A DNA stretch of 64,000 nucleotides from Lactarius indigo. Lineage: Eukaryota > Basidiomycota > Agaricomycetes > Russulales > Russulaceae. A program made the translations under genes and the position numbers. The stretch covers positions 186,001-250,000 of the forward strand of contig JAFKAC010000052.1 of assembly GCA_025766275.1 (NCBI GenBank). The letters run 5' to 3'. The notes under the pieces are model-generated. The model was not told where the DNA came from, did no database searches, and saw only the letters and a list, made by a program, of their open reading frames with translations. Positions 33,550 to 44,888 of the stretch are shown piece after piece (the first letter of the stretch is position 1; each line of letters begins with the position of its first letter).

Positions 33550-34173
33550 TCCAATCGGATCACGGGTAATTTATAATTACCTCCTATATGAATCATCATG
33601 TTCAGCTTCCGCGTCATTGTATTACATTTCTCTCTTACCGTCTGTCCCTACACCACGATCGTATCTTTCTGAGTACAATTCTTGATGATGCAACTTACAT
33701 ACTGTCATACAAATGTCAGTCATCGCTTTCGTCCATTGAAAACATTCATTCTCTCACGTCCTAAACGGCGCATCAATTCTCCGTCTCTGGTCAGAAAATA
33801 TCGCATCCTTCGTACATGATTCTTTGCCTTGTCAGTCCCCATTCATCCTCTGTGATAGTGTGTCAACAAATGAGAAAATACCCAGAAAGATAAACCCCTT
33901 ACCTCTCATGATTGTCGGTTGTACTCACTTTGAACTGTCGGAATAATAAATCAACAAAGAACAAAACGAACACGGCTTTCACTCACATATGAATGGCGGA
34001 ACCATGACAAACATCCCATCACCAATTCCCTCTTTGACCATTACAATTAATGCAGGAAACATCTGGTCCGACAACACGATAATACCAACCATGGAAACGC
34101 TCGACATAGGATTCGGCGCACTGGAACGGACGTCAATGAGCACATTCAATTATGTTTTTCGGGGAAACGCCTA
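33550..34173. other. Intergenic region
   Basis: No gene is recognised. Possible extra 3' sequence of the G-domain gene lies at 34021-34119 (a minus-strand frame after a good AG acceptor), but its residues match nothing I know. Confidence 0.5.
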
Positions 34174-35212
34174 CTAATTTACCGCATATTTGACACACAG
34201 TTCCAGGTTGTTCTGCTGCACAGAAACGAACAATGTCTTGAGTGCAAGATTGTCGAGCGACTCTGCTGTCTTCTCGATCAGTACTTTCACCTGCTCTTGG
34301 TGGTTCCCGTCATCATCGTGCATATCTGTATCCCGACCGAGTCAACAGACCGACGAAATATAACAAGCATACCACGAACGCGCCTTCCAAGCATACATCT
34401 GCTCTGGGTGGAAACTTATACTCGAATAACGGTGCTCGGAGTTTGTCCTTCAATAAACTCTCCGCCACCTGGCGATTCTTGTCGTCATCCAAGTCTATAT
34501 CGTAGACTTGACTTATCAGATGATCGAATTTCGTGAAGATCGCGATCACTGGAACTGCACAAAGTTTCATTTATGTTAGCGAAAGTTCAGAAAATAGAGA
34601 GTCAACAAACTATTTCCTGCTCGTTGCTCATCGAAGAACCTCTTTTCTAAATCCAGTAGGAATCTCGATATATTCGGTATAAAGCAGAACCTGTGCGAGA
34701 AATAAGGGAGAGCAACAGAGCGAGACGGTGAAAGTGACCAAATGGCGTGAAGTTGATCGTCTACATTCGTGGCCCGAGCACGCTTCTCGATGAACGACTG
34801 GACTTTCTTCAGCTGACTCTCGTCTCCTGTCTCAAACCCAGGAGAATCGTGGAAGATGAACTGTGGATTGCTCGCAAAAGCGAATGGGCGATCGATGTCG
34901 TGGATGCCGCGCTGATTAGTAGCAAAGTTGAATGGTCGAGATCAGTCGACGATAACACAGAAATTACCTCCGAAGTCGGCTCCAACTGAATTTCCATTGG
35001 GTGATTAGAGAACTGCGTGAATGGCTGAGTAAGAAACTCACCAAACTGTTACTCTTTTCATCATAAATGCAAGGTTCCTCGGTGGTATTGCAAACGCGCT
35101 TTAGGAGAGTTGTCTTGCCGGCATTGGCCCGACCGATGACGAGAATACGAAAATAGCGGTATTTCTGGCGTGCTTCGAAGGAGTCCAAGACTTGGTTTGA
35201 GACGTCGCCCAT
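34174..35212 (-). CDS. G-domain GTPase-like protein (P-loop NTPase), six exons
   Basis: Minus-strand exons are 35212-35042, 34985-34968, 34911-34739, 34690-34611, 34554-34384 and 34325-34174 (stop TAG if the last donor is not used); all phases agree, about 254 residues. The P-loop is GRANAGKTTL near residues 27-36. A DSPG box follows in FHDSPGFETGD, and the base-recognition motif is in AIFTKFDHLISQVYD. This matches a fungal G-domain family common in Agaricomycetes, which presumably binds GTP; its cellular role is not known. Exon 2 is only 18 bases (LEPTSE). The fifth intron would start GC rather than GT. The C-terminus is uncertain: either VN-stop by read-through, or splicing on to 34119. The start MGDVSNQVLDSFE fits the family. 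Confidence 0.78.
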
Positions 35213-36277
35213 GTTGATGCTCGATCGATAAGAGAGTGAGGGAAGCGGGGACTCGGAATCACCACCACACCGATAGAGTCATGTGACGCAGGGTCTCACG
35301 CGGCCGCAACTAGGAACGTGCAGTACGCTTTCGACCTTACTTTCGACCCGTTGAGTGCCGGCGGTGATACAGTGACAACTCACTACACTCGCTCACGTAT
35401 AATACATGTGAAATTGTTCCAAAAAAATGAGTGGTCCATAAATGACCCTTTCCAAACGGACCGAACCAAGAAAGTATGTATCGCTGCGCCAATGCCAGAG
35501 AAAGGGGAGGAGGTAAGTGACAGAAAAAATGTGTGTGGGATTGGGTGGATATGGTGGTAACGTGGATCATGCAGATCGGAAGGGCCTATTAGATCGTACA
35601 TCTTTGCTATCGAATGTATGCGGGTAATGCAGTGCTGAGAGTAAAAAGAAAGTGAGAGAGAGAAAAGCGGATGGGAAACGAACGCTCGAATTGAGTGGGG
35701 GGGGGGCTCAGACTCATTGCGCCTCGAGACCTGCGACGGCGTCTCATTCCTGTCTCTACCTCAGGGATGCCTTCGAAGCCTTTGTGCTGACCCCACCACC
35801 GTTTTCGCTGCCGCCTCCGCTGCTTGCACTGGCGCTTGCGTTGCGGATCGACAACAGTACCTCCTTGCAGTACCTCAGCTTATCCAGCAGCCGCTGTGCA
35901 AACTTGGCCTGCTCCGCGTCTGACGACAGTGGCAGGAGCACCTGTGCCATCACTTGGCTCAGCGTCCAGCGCGTTCATCAGCATTTTGTTCAGGGACTGG
36001 ATGACCTGTATGTACTGGGAGAACTGGAAGATATTTTCCAGTCTGTTCCCAGACAGGTTCCAGAATGCCAGGAGTCAGCGTCATTTCCAGATCCTTAATT
36101 TTCTGCCAGATGTCCAGCCAGGCAAGGCCTGTCTTTTGCTTTCTTTCCAGGCAATAATCCAGGCCTCTTTACCAATCTCAGAGCGTGCCGGGTTATGTAG
36201 AGGGGAAGTGAGCAAACGTCATGCACTAGTAACGTGGACATGTACGACGTGCCTAGGTGGTAGTCAGGTGGTAAAAG
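35213..36277. other. Intergenic region with low-complexity tracts
   Basis: It contains the upstream region of the G-domain gene, a GA-rich tract with a run of G (about 35645-35708) and a minus-strand open stretch around 35756-36120 (SDAEQAKFAQRLLDKLRYCK) that reads like a coding remnant but matches no family I can name. Confidence 0.45.
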
Positions 36278-36285
36278 GCCGTATA
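36278..36285. repeat. 8-bp target-site duplication GCCGTATA (left)
   Basis: Identical to the eight bases at 40264-40271. Eight-base duplications are diagnostic of hAT transposition. Confidence 0.92.
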
Positions 36286-39200
36286 TAGTGTTTTCCCAGC
36301 CTGGCTCATAGGCCGGAAGCCAGCCTAAGCCGGCACTTCAGAAGACGGACCAGGCTGGGCTGAAGAGGGGCCCGGAGGGGCCCAAGGCTTAGGCTTCAAA
36401 TTTGGAAGGCCGCTTGAACCGGCCCGTGGCCCAGGCTTCCGTTTTTGGGGCCATCTCCTGGCAGGCTCAGCCACTCGCTACTCACATCCACGACTACCCA
36501 AACTGAGGGTCCCTTGAACACCATTTCTTGGATTGATTCACGCATATTTAGACAGTGATCCACTCATACTGTACATCTCAACTCAGCTGAGGGTCCCTAG
36601 TGATGGCCATGATGGCTGTATTCAAGTACAAAAACCAAACTTTTTTTTTTTTTCCCAGATAGGCCATGTTGCCTCGTTTGTCGCCTCGACCCACCCGTAA
36701 AATCCAGCCCACAGCAAAGTTATCCGCGGAAAACACAGGTAGGTTGGAACTGACTTCTCATTGCAGGGCTGTTGCGTCAGCAAGCTCAGCTGCCACACCC
36801 ACTCCCTTGCCCGTCTCTGAGTCAACGCTGACGGATTTGGATGTGGGCTCATCAGGCTCATCACCTGATCCTGTTTCAACTCGGATGACTAAGCAACCTC
36901 GCGCCCGGCCCCTTTTGCACAATTCACCTGTTGTTGGCAACAACCAAGGTGACAATGGCAATACTACTGATGTTCCCGATGATGCTCCAGCAGTGAAGAG
37001 GTTGAAGACTACCTCTAGCCAAGCAATCGGGCTGCAAGCTGACATATCAATCATCTCAATTGATGATGTCAACAATCTGGAAGATGAACGGCTGAACAAA
37101 TCTGACCCAACGGCTGACCTCAAAGAGTTCTTTTCTGCAATACCTCCTGTTCCCGGTCAAGAGAAGGGGCGCATGTTGTGCAAATTATGCGCGTAAGTTT
37201 TTTTTTTCTTTTTTTTGGTTGGATTTTCATCGCGCTGACATGTTCCATAGGCAAGGCCTTGGATGTCCCAAGCAGGAGAAATTCCTGACAAACAAGCACT
37301 CCACTCTTCGCTGCCACGCTGCGGCAGTACATCTGGTGTGTCTTGTTTTTTTCTTATTGTTTTTGAAGCTCAACCCTTTCACATTCATGTCTTAGTGTCA
37401 CTATAGGAAGTGGTGTGACTTAAATCACTTCGACTCAATGCTGCCTCAAGACTCCAAGAAGCGCAAACGCGTTGAAAAGGATCGCCAATCCTTGGTCATC
37501 AATCACTTTGGCCCTGAAGACCTGACTATGAGGCCAATTTCATTCAGCGACAAGGCCCTCCAGACTGCCGCCCTCGAGTGGATGGTTGCAACCAATCAGG
37601 TATATACTCGGTTATTTTCTCTTGTGCGTGCTAACATACATGAAACTTTACAGCCAATTCAAGCATTTAAGAATGCCACCTTCAAGAAAATGCTCGACAT
37701 TGCATCTCGAGCAAACTGGAACATTCGACTCCCATCACCCAAGCAATCAAGGGCGCAAATTATCAAGATGTTCAAGCAGCAGCTGCACTCACTGCAAGAT
37801 CGCCTCAACGTGACTTTTTTTTTCTTTTTCTTTTCTTTTCACGTTCACTGACTTTCTGTTGTGTTTACTTGTAGGGCCCCACTGTGAGTGGCGAAGTCAG
37901 CCTGACATGTGATGCATGGCAGGCTAGCAATACTGACACATATTTTGCTGTCACGGGCCACTGGATCGAAGAACGGGCACCTGGGGAGTGGGCCATTGAG
38001 CAAGCACTACTTGGTTTTGTTCAAATGAACACCTCTCATATTGGTGCACGTCTTGGCCAAGCATTATACCGGGTATGCAACCGCCTCCAGATTGTACCCA
38101 AGGTAAGAAATATGAGCACCGCAGCACCTCTACTAACATGCTATTCAATTCCTAGGTCGGGCACATTACCTGTGACAACACAAAGAACAATGAAACAATG
38201 ATGCAAGAGTTTGCGCGGTGTTACCAGCTCAAGATGGGATCTTCTTTTGACATCAAACGTCGACACATCAGGTATGTCCAACTTATATCTAGGTGCCATA
38301 TTGTGACACTCACACCTGATTGTGCAGGTGTCTTGTGCATATAATAAACTTGGCCACACAAGCGCTGATATCAACTCGCAGCAAGTCGAAGTTCTACAAC
38401 GGCGGCATGGACATTGAACATTGGACATTGAACATATTCCCGAAGACCTGGAAGCAATTGACCGTGATGAGATTGGCCTTATTCACACCATATGTGTGAA
38501 GGCACGCTCATCTGCTCAACATAAAGCAACCTTCAAGGCTGTCCAATGCGATCTCGGCTTACCTCCCCTTCAACTCCTCCTTGACATGAAGGTACGGTGG
38601 AGCTCTACCTTCATCATGCTCACCCGTGCTGAGTCACGACAACTGGTAAGTACATGTTCTATTCCTTTTTGTAGTTTTCACTCTCTTACTGCCGGTGTAC
38701 TGTTGCACAGGCGATCAAGGACTTCATTTTGGCACTCAAGCGCAATGAAAAATCTGAGGCCAAGCGGGAAAAGATAGCTGCGCTCACCCTGGATGAAGAA
38801 GAATGGACATGGGTACGTCTATTCTGTAATGTTCTCCAAGTAAGTGGTCAACTACTACATGTTCAAAAACTACTGATGCCTAGCTTTACTTCAGCATGCA
38901 GATGACGCCCAGCAAGCTTTCTCCTCTTCAACAACACCAACCCTTCAAAATGTGCTCCTGGCATTGGAGAAGCTGCACGCAGCATGGGAGAAAGCTACCA
39001 GCAAGCCCCGCTATTCGTGCTTCAAGCCAGCTCTTGATGCAGGAATGGACAAACTCAATGAATATTACCAGCGTTCTGCAGCCTCTGACGCCCATATCAT
39101 GGCTATGGGTAGGTGTCAATTGATTATTGTCCCGCTCACATACTGACCAGAGTACTGCGACACAGTCCTCAACCCCAAGAAGAAGATGGGACACTTCGTA

Positions 39201-40263
39201 AAGCACTGGCCAGCAGACCTTATCACGGAGGTTGAAGACATTGTCCGTGAACGTGTAAGTCATTCATCATTATTTTTGTTCCTACACATTATGACATTCA
39301 CCTTAGTTCATCAAGCGCTTCAACAAGCAGAACCTGAAACCTCAGGCCATATGCATTCGCAAGACGGTGTCGTCTGCTACCAAACGTGGCCGCCAGCAAA
39401 ATATTGACGATACTGACTCATCTGATGATGATGATGACGACAGCTGTCAGCAAGTCATCAGCATGACCAACGGTTGGCTCGATGAGTGGTCACTCTATCT
39501 CAACACACGTGAGATTGTGCCAGATGACGTTGGGATAGCTTGTTGGTGGGGGGTATGTATCTTATGTTCATTTCTGGATGGTAACTCAAATATGAATACT
39601 CTAGTTGTATGGAGGCCGCTACCCGACATGGCAGTCACTTGCTCGTGACTACCTAGCGGTTATGGCCTCATCTGTCTCTAGTGAAAGGGCCTTCTCATCA
39701 GCTGGAATCACAATATGCAAGTGGCACAACCGCCTTGATGCCGATATCGTTGAGGCCTTACAGTGCCTTAAGTCACTCATCCGTCAAGACCTCATGCTAA
39801 GGGATGTCCTCAGCATTGCCGAAGAAGAAGCTGAACTTGAGCACATAGACAAGCAGCTTGCAAACCAAGATAGCACTGCAATCGAGGTTGTAGATGAAGC
39901 CAGAAATAACTCATCTTGGGAAGGGGCATCTAACGGCGATGATGATGTTATTGAGGTTAGTGGGGATGACACGGAAATAGATTTGACTGGGTCTCTAGAG
40001 TAGTTACATTGTCTATTGACTTGTTCTCGCTGTTCTCACTGACTCATTTAAAAATATATAAAACTTATATACGCTGTGGGTTATGGCAAAGCTGGGGCTT
40101 GCTGGCTGTGTCAGGCCTAGGCCGTGGATTCACCAGCCGTGTCAGGCCTAAGCCCCCATGGGCTGCAGGCAAGGACCCAGGCCTCTATGTTGTGAGGCTG
40201 TAGGCCACCAAAAGCCGGGCCATGACCCAAATCTTTGAGCCAAGCCAGGCCGGGAAATCACTA
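36286..40263 (+). mobile_element. hAT-superfamily DNA transposon, complete
   Basis: 3978 bp. The left end is TAGTGTTTTCCCAGCCTGGC and the right end, reversed, TAGTGATTTCCCGGCCTGGC: 21-bp inverted repeats with two mismatches. The 8-bp duplication GCCGTATA lies at 36278-36285 and 40264-40271. Subterminal regions are full of GGCC-type short repeats (36300-36480 and 40080-40250). It carries a multi-exon transposase on the plus strand. Confidence 0.93.
36666..40003 (+). pseudogene. hAT transposase, about 11 exons, with one frameshifting duplication
   Basis: Likely exons start at 36666 and continue at 37251, 37407, 37654, 37875, 38156, 38328, 38711 and onward to a stop at 40001-40003. A BED-type zinc finger is formed across intron 1 (CKLC, then HSTLRCHAAAVH). 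Catalytic-core blocks LTCDAWQ (about 37900) and GHITCDN (about 38165) give the two aspartates, followed by RCLVHIINLATQA. The C-terminal dimerisation region has SSVSSERAFSSAG (about 39675) and an acidic tail. At 38409-38435 a 14-bp unit GGACATTGAACATT is tandemly repeated, which shifts the frame and leads to an early TGA. Without it the next segment (IPEDLEAIDRDE) would be in frame. Otherwise it is well preserved. Confidence 0.82.
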
Positions 40264-40271
40264 GCCGTATA

Positions 40272-41214
40272 TGTCAGAACAGGCCTTTGGTGAACGTGCT
40301 CGAAAGCGCGTGTGTGAGTAGTCATGGGCAGATCAACTGATACATTCCAAATGCGAACCCGAGACCTTTATACATGCGGACTGTACCTAAGGTCAACAAA
40401 ACGAAAACGCGACTAAGTCGAGAAGTGTGAGGAGGGAAAGGTAAGGTGGGGAAAAGTAAACTAAAAGTTGAAGGCGGAGAGGGAATCAACAGGTGGAAAC
40501 ATGAGGCGAGCACAGGGAAAAGGGTACAAATCATCATGGAAGTAGGAGAGTCGGAGAACAAGGGAGCATGGCCGAACGACAGTGCTGGAGGTATCAATGA
40601 CACGCACTACGAGTACAAAGAAAGTGTCAGAAGAAGAAAGGAAAATTTAAAAGATATTGGGCGCGCCTGTGCCCGAGACAGAGAGCACGAACTAGAATAA
40701 TCCGACAAAGAGTCGTGGCTTGAGAGGTGATGATGCGAAGTCAATCGGCCGAGGGTGAAGACATGAAGGAGGCGATGAAGACGTTGGGGAAAGCAAAGGA
40801 ATGGTGAGTGGTGGAAGCATGGTTGACTTGAGGCCGTTGGCGTCGCAGTTGGGAGGCTTGAAGGCGACGTTAGCCTCAACGCCGGTATGGTGTGGGTGAT
40901 CGAGGGGCGTCCGGCGATGGCGGAAGGGACAGGGGTGTGAGGCGAGAAATGACAGTTTTGAGGATAAGATGTTGGAAGAGAGAGAAGAAAAAGTGAGGCG
41001 AGGCAAAGTGAGCAAAAAACAAGTTGATGGTGATGGACGAGATAAGGTGTGATGGCTGACAGTTTCAGAGTGGCTGAGATACTCGGAAACAGCCAGTTTC
41101 GGGCCCAAGGGCCATGCTGCCGTTACATCAGAAGGATGGCAACCGGTGGACCGGAGCAGAAACTATCAATTGGCGAACAATAGGCAAAGCACGCCATCAC
41201 GCTAGAGTCTGATT
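40272..41214. other. Intergenic region
   Basis: No recognisable gene. Long low-similarity open frames on the minus strand (40322-41108) are Ser/Pro-rich and look like non-coding by-products. Confidence 0.5.
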
Positions 41215-42140
41215 CTAGACCACCACCTCAAACGAGTGATGGTCTGCATATTTATTAACGTAGTACATTGAAAACAAGTCTAGTGAGTTGGAATAATGAA
41301 GCTGATGGGGAATGGACCCTGAACCAAAAACCGGTATCAGGTGAACGTTACACAAGATCGTCTCGATGTGTACCACACACTGAGCATGCCGCAAGCCAAT
41401 AAACTCTGGCTGAACTCTCCACATCCCTGTAACAGGATCGGGACCCCGGCCTACATGTTTAAAGCGATCAATGAGGGCGCAAGGGTAAACAGTTTCATTG
41501 TACGTAAAAGAGAAAAATGTACGAATGCGCCCAATGATCATTCCCCGCATTCCTGGCTGGCCCTGATCTTCTACGATCAGGACACAATCGTATCGTGCTT
41601 CCTTCTGACGCCAAGAAGGCGTGGACCGAATTATTTGGCGGTGCATGCCATGTGAACCCGAAATGTCGCTTGGCACATAGAATATGGCACGTGCAGAATG
41701 GAACACCAACACCTTCGATTGGATGTTGGGAAGGACTACCCAAGGCTGCTGTACTGCAGGTGGTTCATCGGGGTTGAGCTGGTCAAAGAGGAATTGCTGC
41801 ACGAGTAGTGGCAGGTTGGGCGTGTGAATGTGTTCGGCCAGGGATGCAAGATCAGTGGGATACCTGGACTCTGCAACATGAGTTACCTGTCACGAGAATT
41901 GAAAAGAGAGGACTTACGTGGGCGAATGGCAAGAACCACCTCCCCTTCGATATCGCCGTCGATAGCACCATCAGCGTCTTTGTCATTGTTACTGGCAGGC
42001 CTTGTGACTGGGCTTGGCATTCGCTCTTCAGATAACATCCCGCGTGCTATGAAATTGACATGAGCAGACAAGAGCTTGTCAAGTCGCTGGTTCGTCAGCA
42101 ACATCTGCCCAAGTGGCTCATAACGATTTGAGCGTTGCCA
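41215..42140 (-). pseudogene. Plavaka-type (CACTA-like) transposase, C-terminal fragment
   Basis: Two minus-strand exons: about 42140-41930 and 41879-41215, joined over an intron with GTAAGT and TTGCAG ends. The first reads RYEPLGQMLLTNQRLDKLLS and the second RYPTDLASLAEHIHTPNLPL, then RAIFYVPSDISGSHGMHR, a GMWRVQPEF segment, and near the end MYYVNKYADHHSFEV. This is the conserved C-terminal part (DUF6830-like, by recall) of Plavaka transposase-associated proteins in Agaricomycetes. The N-terminal catalytic part is missing; upstream it is fused to element F gag near 42140. Confidence 0.68.
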
Positions 42141-42540
42141 CGGTTTCTTCACGTGATTGTTGACTATCAGAGGCTTCTTCTCCGCTGACTCCTTCGTCGG
42201 TGTGTTCTTGTGCTTGTCCGTCAATAGGACCGTAGTCTGCGCGGCTGTTGAGCTCTCGCGCGTCGATATCACAGTTGTAGTTTCTTCCTGCTGGTCGTAC
42301 AATATCCCAGCGATGATCTATAGGGTTCCAAGTAACCTCGACCCAACAGAGATGTTCGAAGTTGAACTCAACGGGTCGGAAACGGTTGGGGCCGTTAAAC
42401 TCTACGAAATATCCGGTATCTTCTCCTCTTTCTCTCCACTGAGCTGCTCCTAAGAATCTTGTTGGTACGTTGCAATCTCCTCGTCGTTCAATGTGATAAG
42501 GATGGAAAGACGTCCACTGGTCTCTAGTCGAGTACGCCAC
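42141..42540 (-). pseudogene. gag: Element F gag, N-terminal fragment (D family)
   Basis: Minus-strand gag start: GTG at 42540 giving VAYSTRDQWTSFHPYHIERR, continuing to DYGPIDGQAQEHTDEGVSGE, then joined to Plavaka-type sequence. No stop and no ATG occurs in the retained part. The rest of the element is gone. Confidence 0.8.
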
Positions 42541-42560
42541 GATGAGGATCTTGGTCTTAA

Positions 42561-43067
42561 TGTTACGCTCCACCGGCGTCAGTCCGACTTGGACTCGAAA
42601 GAGGCGTAATCGACTTAGCGAAGATCAGGCGAATGGGGATCACGTGTCAACCCAACGCAAGCTGAACAGGGGCACACCGGCACACACTGCAGCTAAGATG
42701 AAGAAGTACTATCCCTTGGTGGATAGAAGCAGAGGCACGCTTAGTCAAGGACTAAGGCAGACAAGAGACGAGTCAAGTGGTGGATTGAAGAAGACCAAGA
42801 TGGGGATTCTTGGTCTTCCGAAGCAACTATTTATACAGATACACGCGGGCTTTAAAGCGCCGCTAGAATAGTACGTATCCAATAGCGTAACTAGCTCGAG
42901 CCCTAGTACAGCTATCCTAGGAATGAGTCATACATGAGTCACAATCACATGCGAATGACTATGCTGACTGATGCGATGTAAGAGTCCATGACTAATACTA
43001 ATACCGGACCGTAGTCATAACCAGTCATGAGTCGTGTGTAGTGAGTCATCAAGTCCGTACCGTAACA
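42561..43067 (-). repeat. Element F 5' LTR (D-type)
   Basis: 507 bp, TGTTACGCTCC to CCGTAACA on the plus strand, close to the 508-bp LTRs of element D. The primer-site match is at 42548-42558. It interrupts the RT of element E at 43068. Confidence 0.88.
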
Positions 43068-44125
43068 CGAACGTTATTGTATCCCCATCGGATATCGAGC
43101 TTGGAGTAGAGTCGTGCTTCTCGGATCCGATCGATAAGTTCAGGGATTAAGGGGAGTGGGTAGTGGTTTTTTACGGTTAGTTCGTTGAGGCAATGATAGT
43201 CCTGTACCGGCCGCAGTTTCCCGTCCTTCTTTTTGATGAAGAAAAAGGGGGAAGCGTAGGGGGATTTTGAAGGTTGGATGTACCTTTTGTCCAGGTGTTC
43301 AGTTATGAATTCGGACAGTTTTTCGGTTTCGGGAATTGTAAGTGGGTACACTTTGCAGTCCATGGTTTTAGGGGCAGTTGGGATTAAATCGATGGCGTGA
43401 TCCCACGTTCGTGAAGGGGGAAAACGTTGGGAGGCTTCTTCGCTAAAGACTTTATGGTGCCTGCGATATTCTTCGGGTACGAGTTCTTCAAAGGTTTTTT
43501 GCGGCTTCTTGGCTGCCTCCCGTTGCGCAAGTTCCGATGCTGTTGTTGTTTTTCGCAATCGAATAAATGGCGCTTCTTCTTTTTCCAGTTGCTCCCAGGC
43601 TAATTCGTCAAGTTGATACGTCTCCAATGCCTTAATGGTAGCTTCCATGGGCATGGCTTCATCTGACAAATTCAGGCTGGTGATTACTACCGGTTGGAAC
43701 TCTTCATCGAGGGTGGCATCTCGCCAGTGGAACTTTGGTTCAAAGGCTGTGAACCAAGGGTATCCGAGTATGACTTCATCATTTCCCAGGTCGGTGATGA
43801 GAAACCTGAGATGTTGGGTTTTTCCCCCCGTTTTGACCGTGAGGTTGGTGAAGGAGGTGATTTCCCCTCCTTGGTTGTGGGTTCCATCCACATTCCATAT
43901 CTTGATGGGTCGTTCGGTAGGTAGCCAGGCTATTTTCAGTCGTTTCAGGAGGTTTGCGCTTATAAAATTATCGGTTGCGCCGGAATCGATGAGGACATTT
44001 CGTTCGGCCGTTGCGTGAGCAGATTTGAAAAGAACTGGAATTCGCATGGATCGGAATCTGCTATTATACACGCTAAGTTTTAATGCTCTAGCCCAGGCCG
44101 CCGGGTTCAAGCGTTCAGAAAATCC
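43068..44125 (-). pseudogene. pol: Element E pol, 5' fragment: protease and start of RT
   Basis: Minus strand. Protease NVLIDSGATDNFISANLL at about 43990 and ILGYPWFTAFEPKF at about 43755; a linker; RT start SPYASPFFFIKKKDGKLRPV and KLDIRWGYNNVRV, where the F LTR cuts it. Compared with D it is a separate family (IKIWNVDGTHNQGGEITSFT). Pol would be entered by -1 frameshifting at GGATTTT (44125-44119). RT active site, RNase H, integrase and the 3' LTR are absent from this locus. Confidence 0.87.
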
Positions 44126-44360
44126 TTCTTCTGGCCGAATAACTTGTCCACCATCAATTCTCGTACTTCTGGGGTTTGAGCGAATAGTGCTGCTACCTGG
44201 GCATCCGCCTGTTCCTCATTAGAGAGGGGGCGTGATGCGGTCATGGAGATGGTGGCAGTTGTAGGGGTGCTGGTTGCGGGAGCCGTGGTTTCAGTTGTTT
44301 TGATGGTGGCAGACTTCTGAGGGCAGTTGCGGGAAATATGCCCTTGGCCTCGACAACGGA
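44107..44360 (-). pseudogene. gag: Element E gag, C-terminal part, split off by element D
   Basis: Minus-strand end of gag, continuing the zinc knuckle begun at about 52180 (CFRC before the D insertion, then GQGHISRNC after it). A Thr/Pro-rich stretch follows, then ELMVDKLFGQKKDFLNA and a stop at 44109-44107. The target duplication ACGGA lies at 44356-44360. Confidence 0.85.
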
Positions 44361-44868
44361 TGTTACGGTACGGACTTGATGACTCATTAACACACGACTC
44401 ATGGCCGGTTATGACTACGGCCCAGTATCAGATTAGTCATGGACTCTTACATCGCATCAGTCAGCATAGTAGTTCGCATGTGATTGCGGCTTGTGCATGA
44501 CTCATTCCTAGGATAGCTGTACTAGGGTTCGAGCTAGTTACGCTATTGGTTACGTACTGTTTGAGCGGCGCTTTAAAGCTCGCGTGTATCTGTATAAGTA
44601 GTAGTCGCAGAAGACCAAGAGTCCCCATCTTGGTCTTCTTCAATCCACCATTTGACTCGTCTCCTGTCTGCCTTAGTCTCGGACTAAGTGTGCCTCCGCT
44701 TGTGTCCACCAAGGATACTCTTCTTTACCCCTTACGCTGCAGTGTGTGCCAAGGTGCCCCTGTTCAGCTTGCGTTGGGTTGACACGTGTTCCCCATTCGC
44801 CTAACTTTCGCTAAGTCGATTACGCCTTTCACGAGTCCAAGTCGGACTGACGCCGGTGGAGCGTAACA
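44361..44868 (+). repeat. Element D 5' LTR
   Basis: 508 bp. It contains a TATAAG box at 44593, a palindrome GAAGACCAAGA/TCTTGGTCTTC at 44610-44638, and the predicted RNA start ATCTTGG at 44627. The transcribed part (44627 onward) has no ATG. Confidence 0.94.
44593..44637 (+). promoter_or_regulatory. Element D core promoter and self-primer start
   Basis: TATAAG at 44593 is followed 34 bases on by ATCTTGGTCTT (44627-44637). These 11 bases are the exact complement of the primer site at 44871-44881, so they should be the very 5' end of the RNA, as known for Tf1. The RNA start is inferred from this match and the TATA distance. Confidence 0.75.
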
Positions 44869-44870
44869 TT

Positions 44871-44881
44871 AAGACCAAGAT
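44871..44881 (+). promoter_or_regulatory. Primer binding site for self-priming
   Basis: AAGACCAAGAT, two bases (TT) inside the 5' LTR edge. It is not a recognisable complement of a tRNA 3' end (no TGG start) but matches the predicted RNA 5' end over 11 bases. Confidence 0.8.
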
Positions 44882-44888
44882 CCTCATC

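Noticed and set aside
29327..33569. Long plus-strand open frames (up to 336 codons) of 23-residue repeats
   Set aside because: They follow from a 69-bp tandem unit in all three frames, with no start, end or neighbour typical of a gene.
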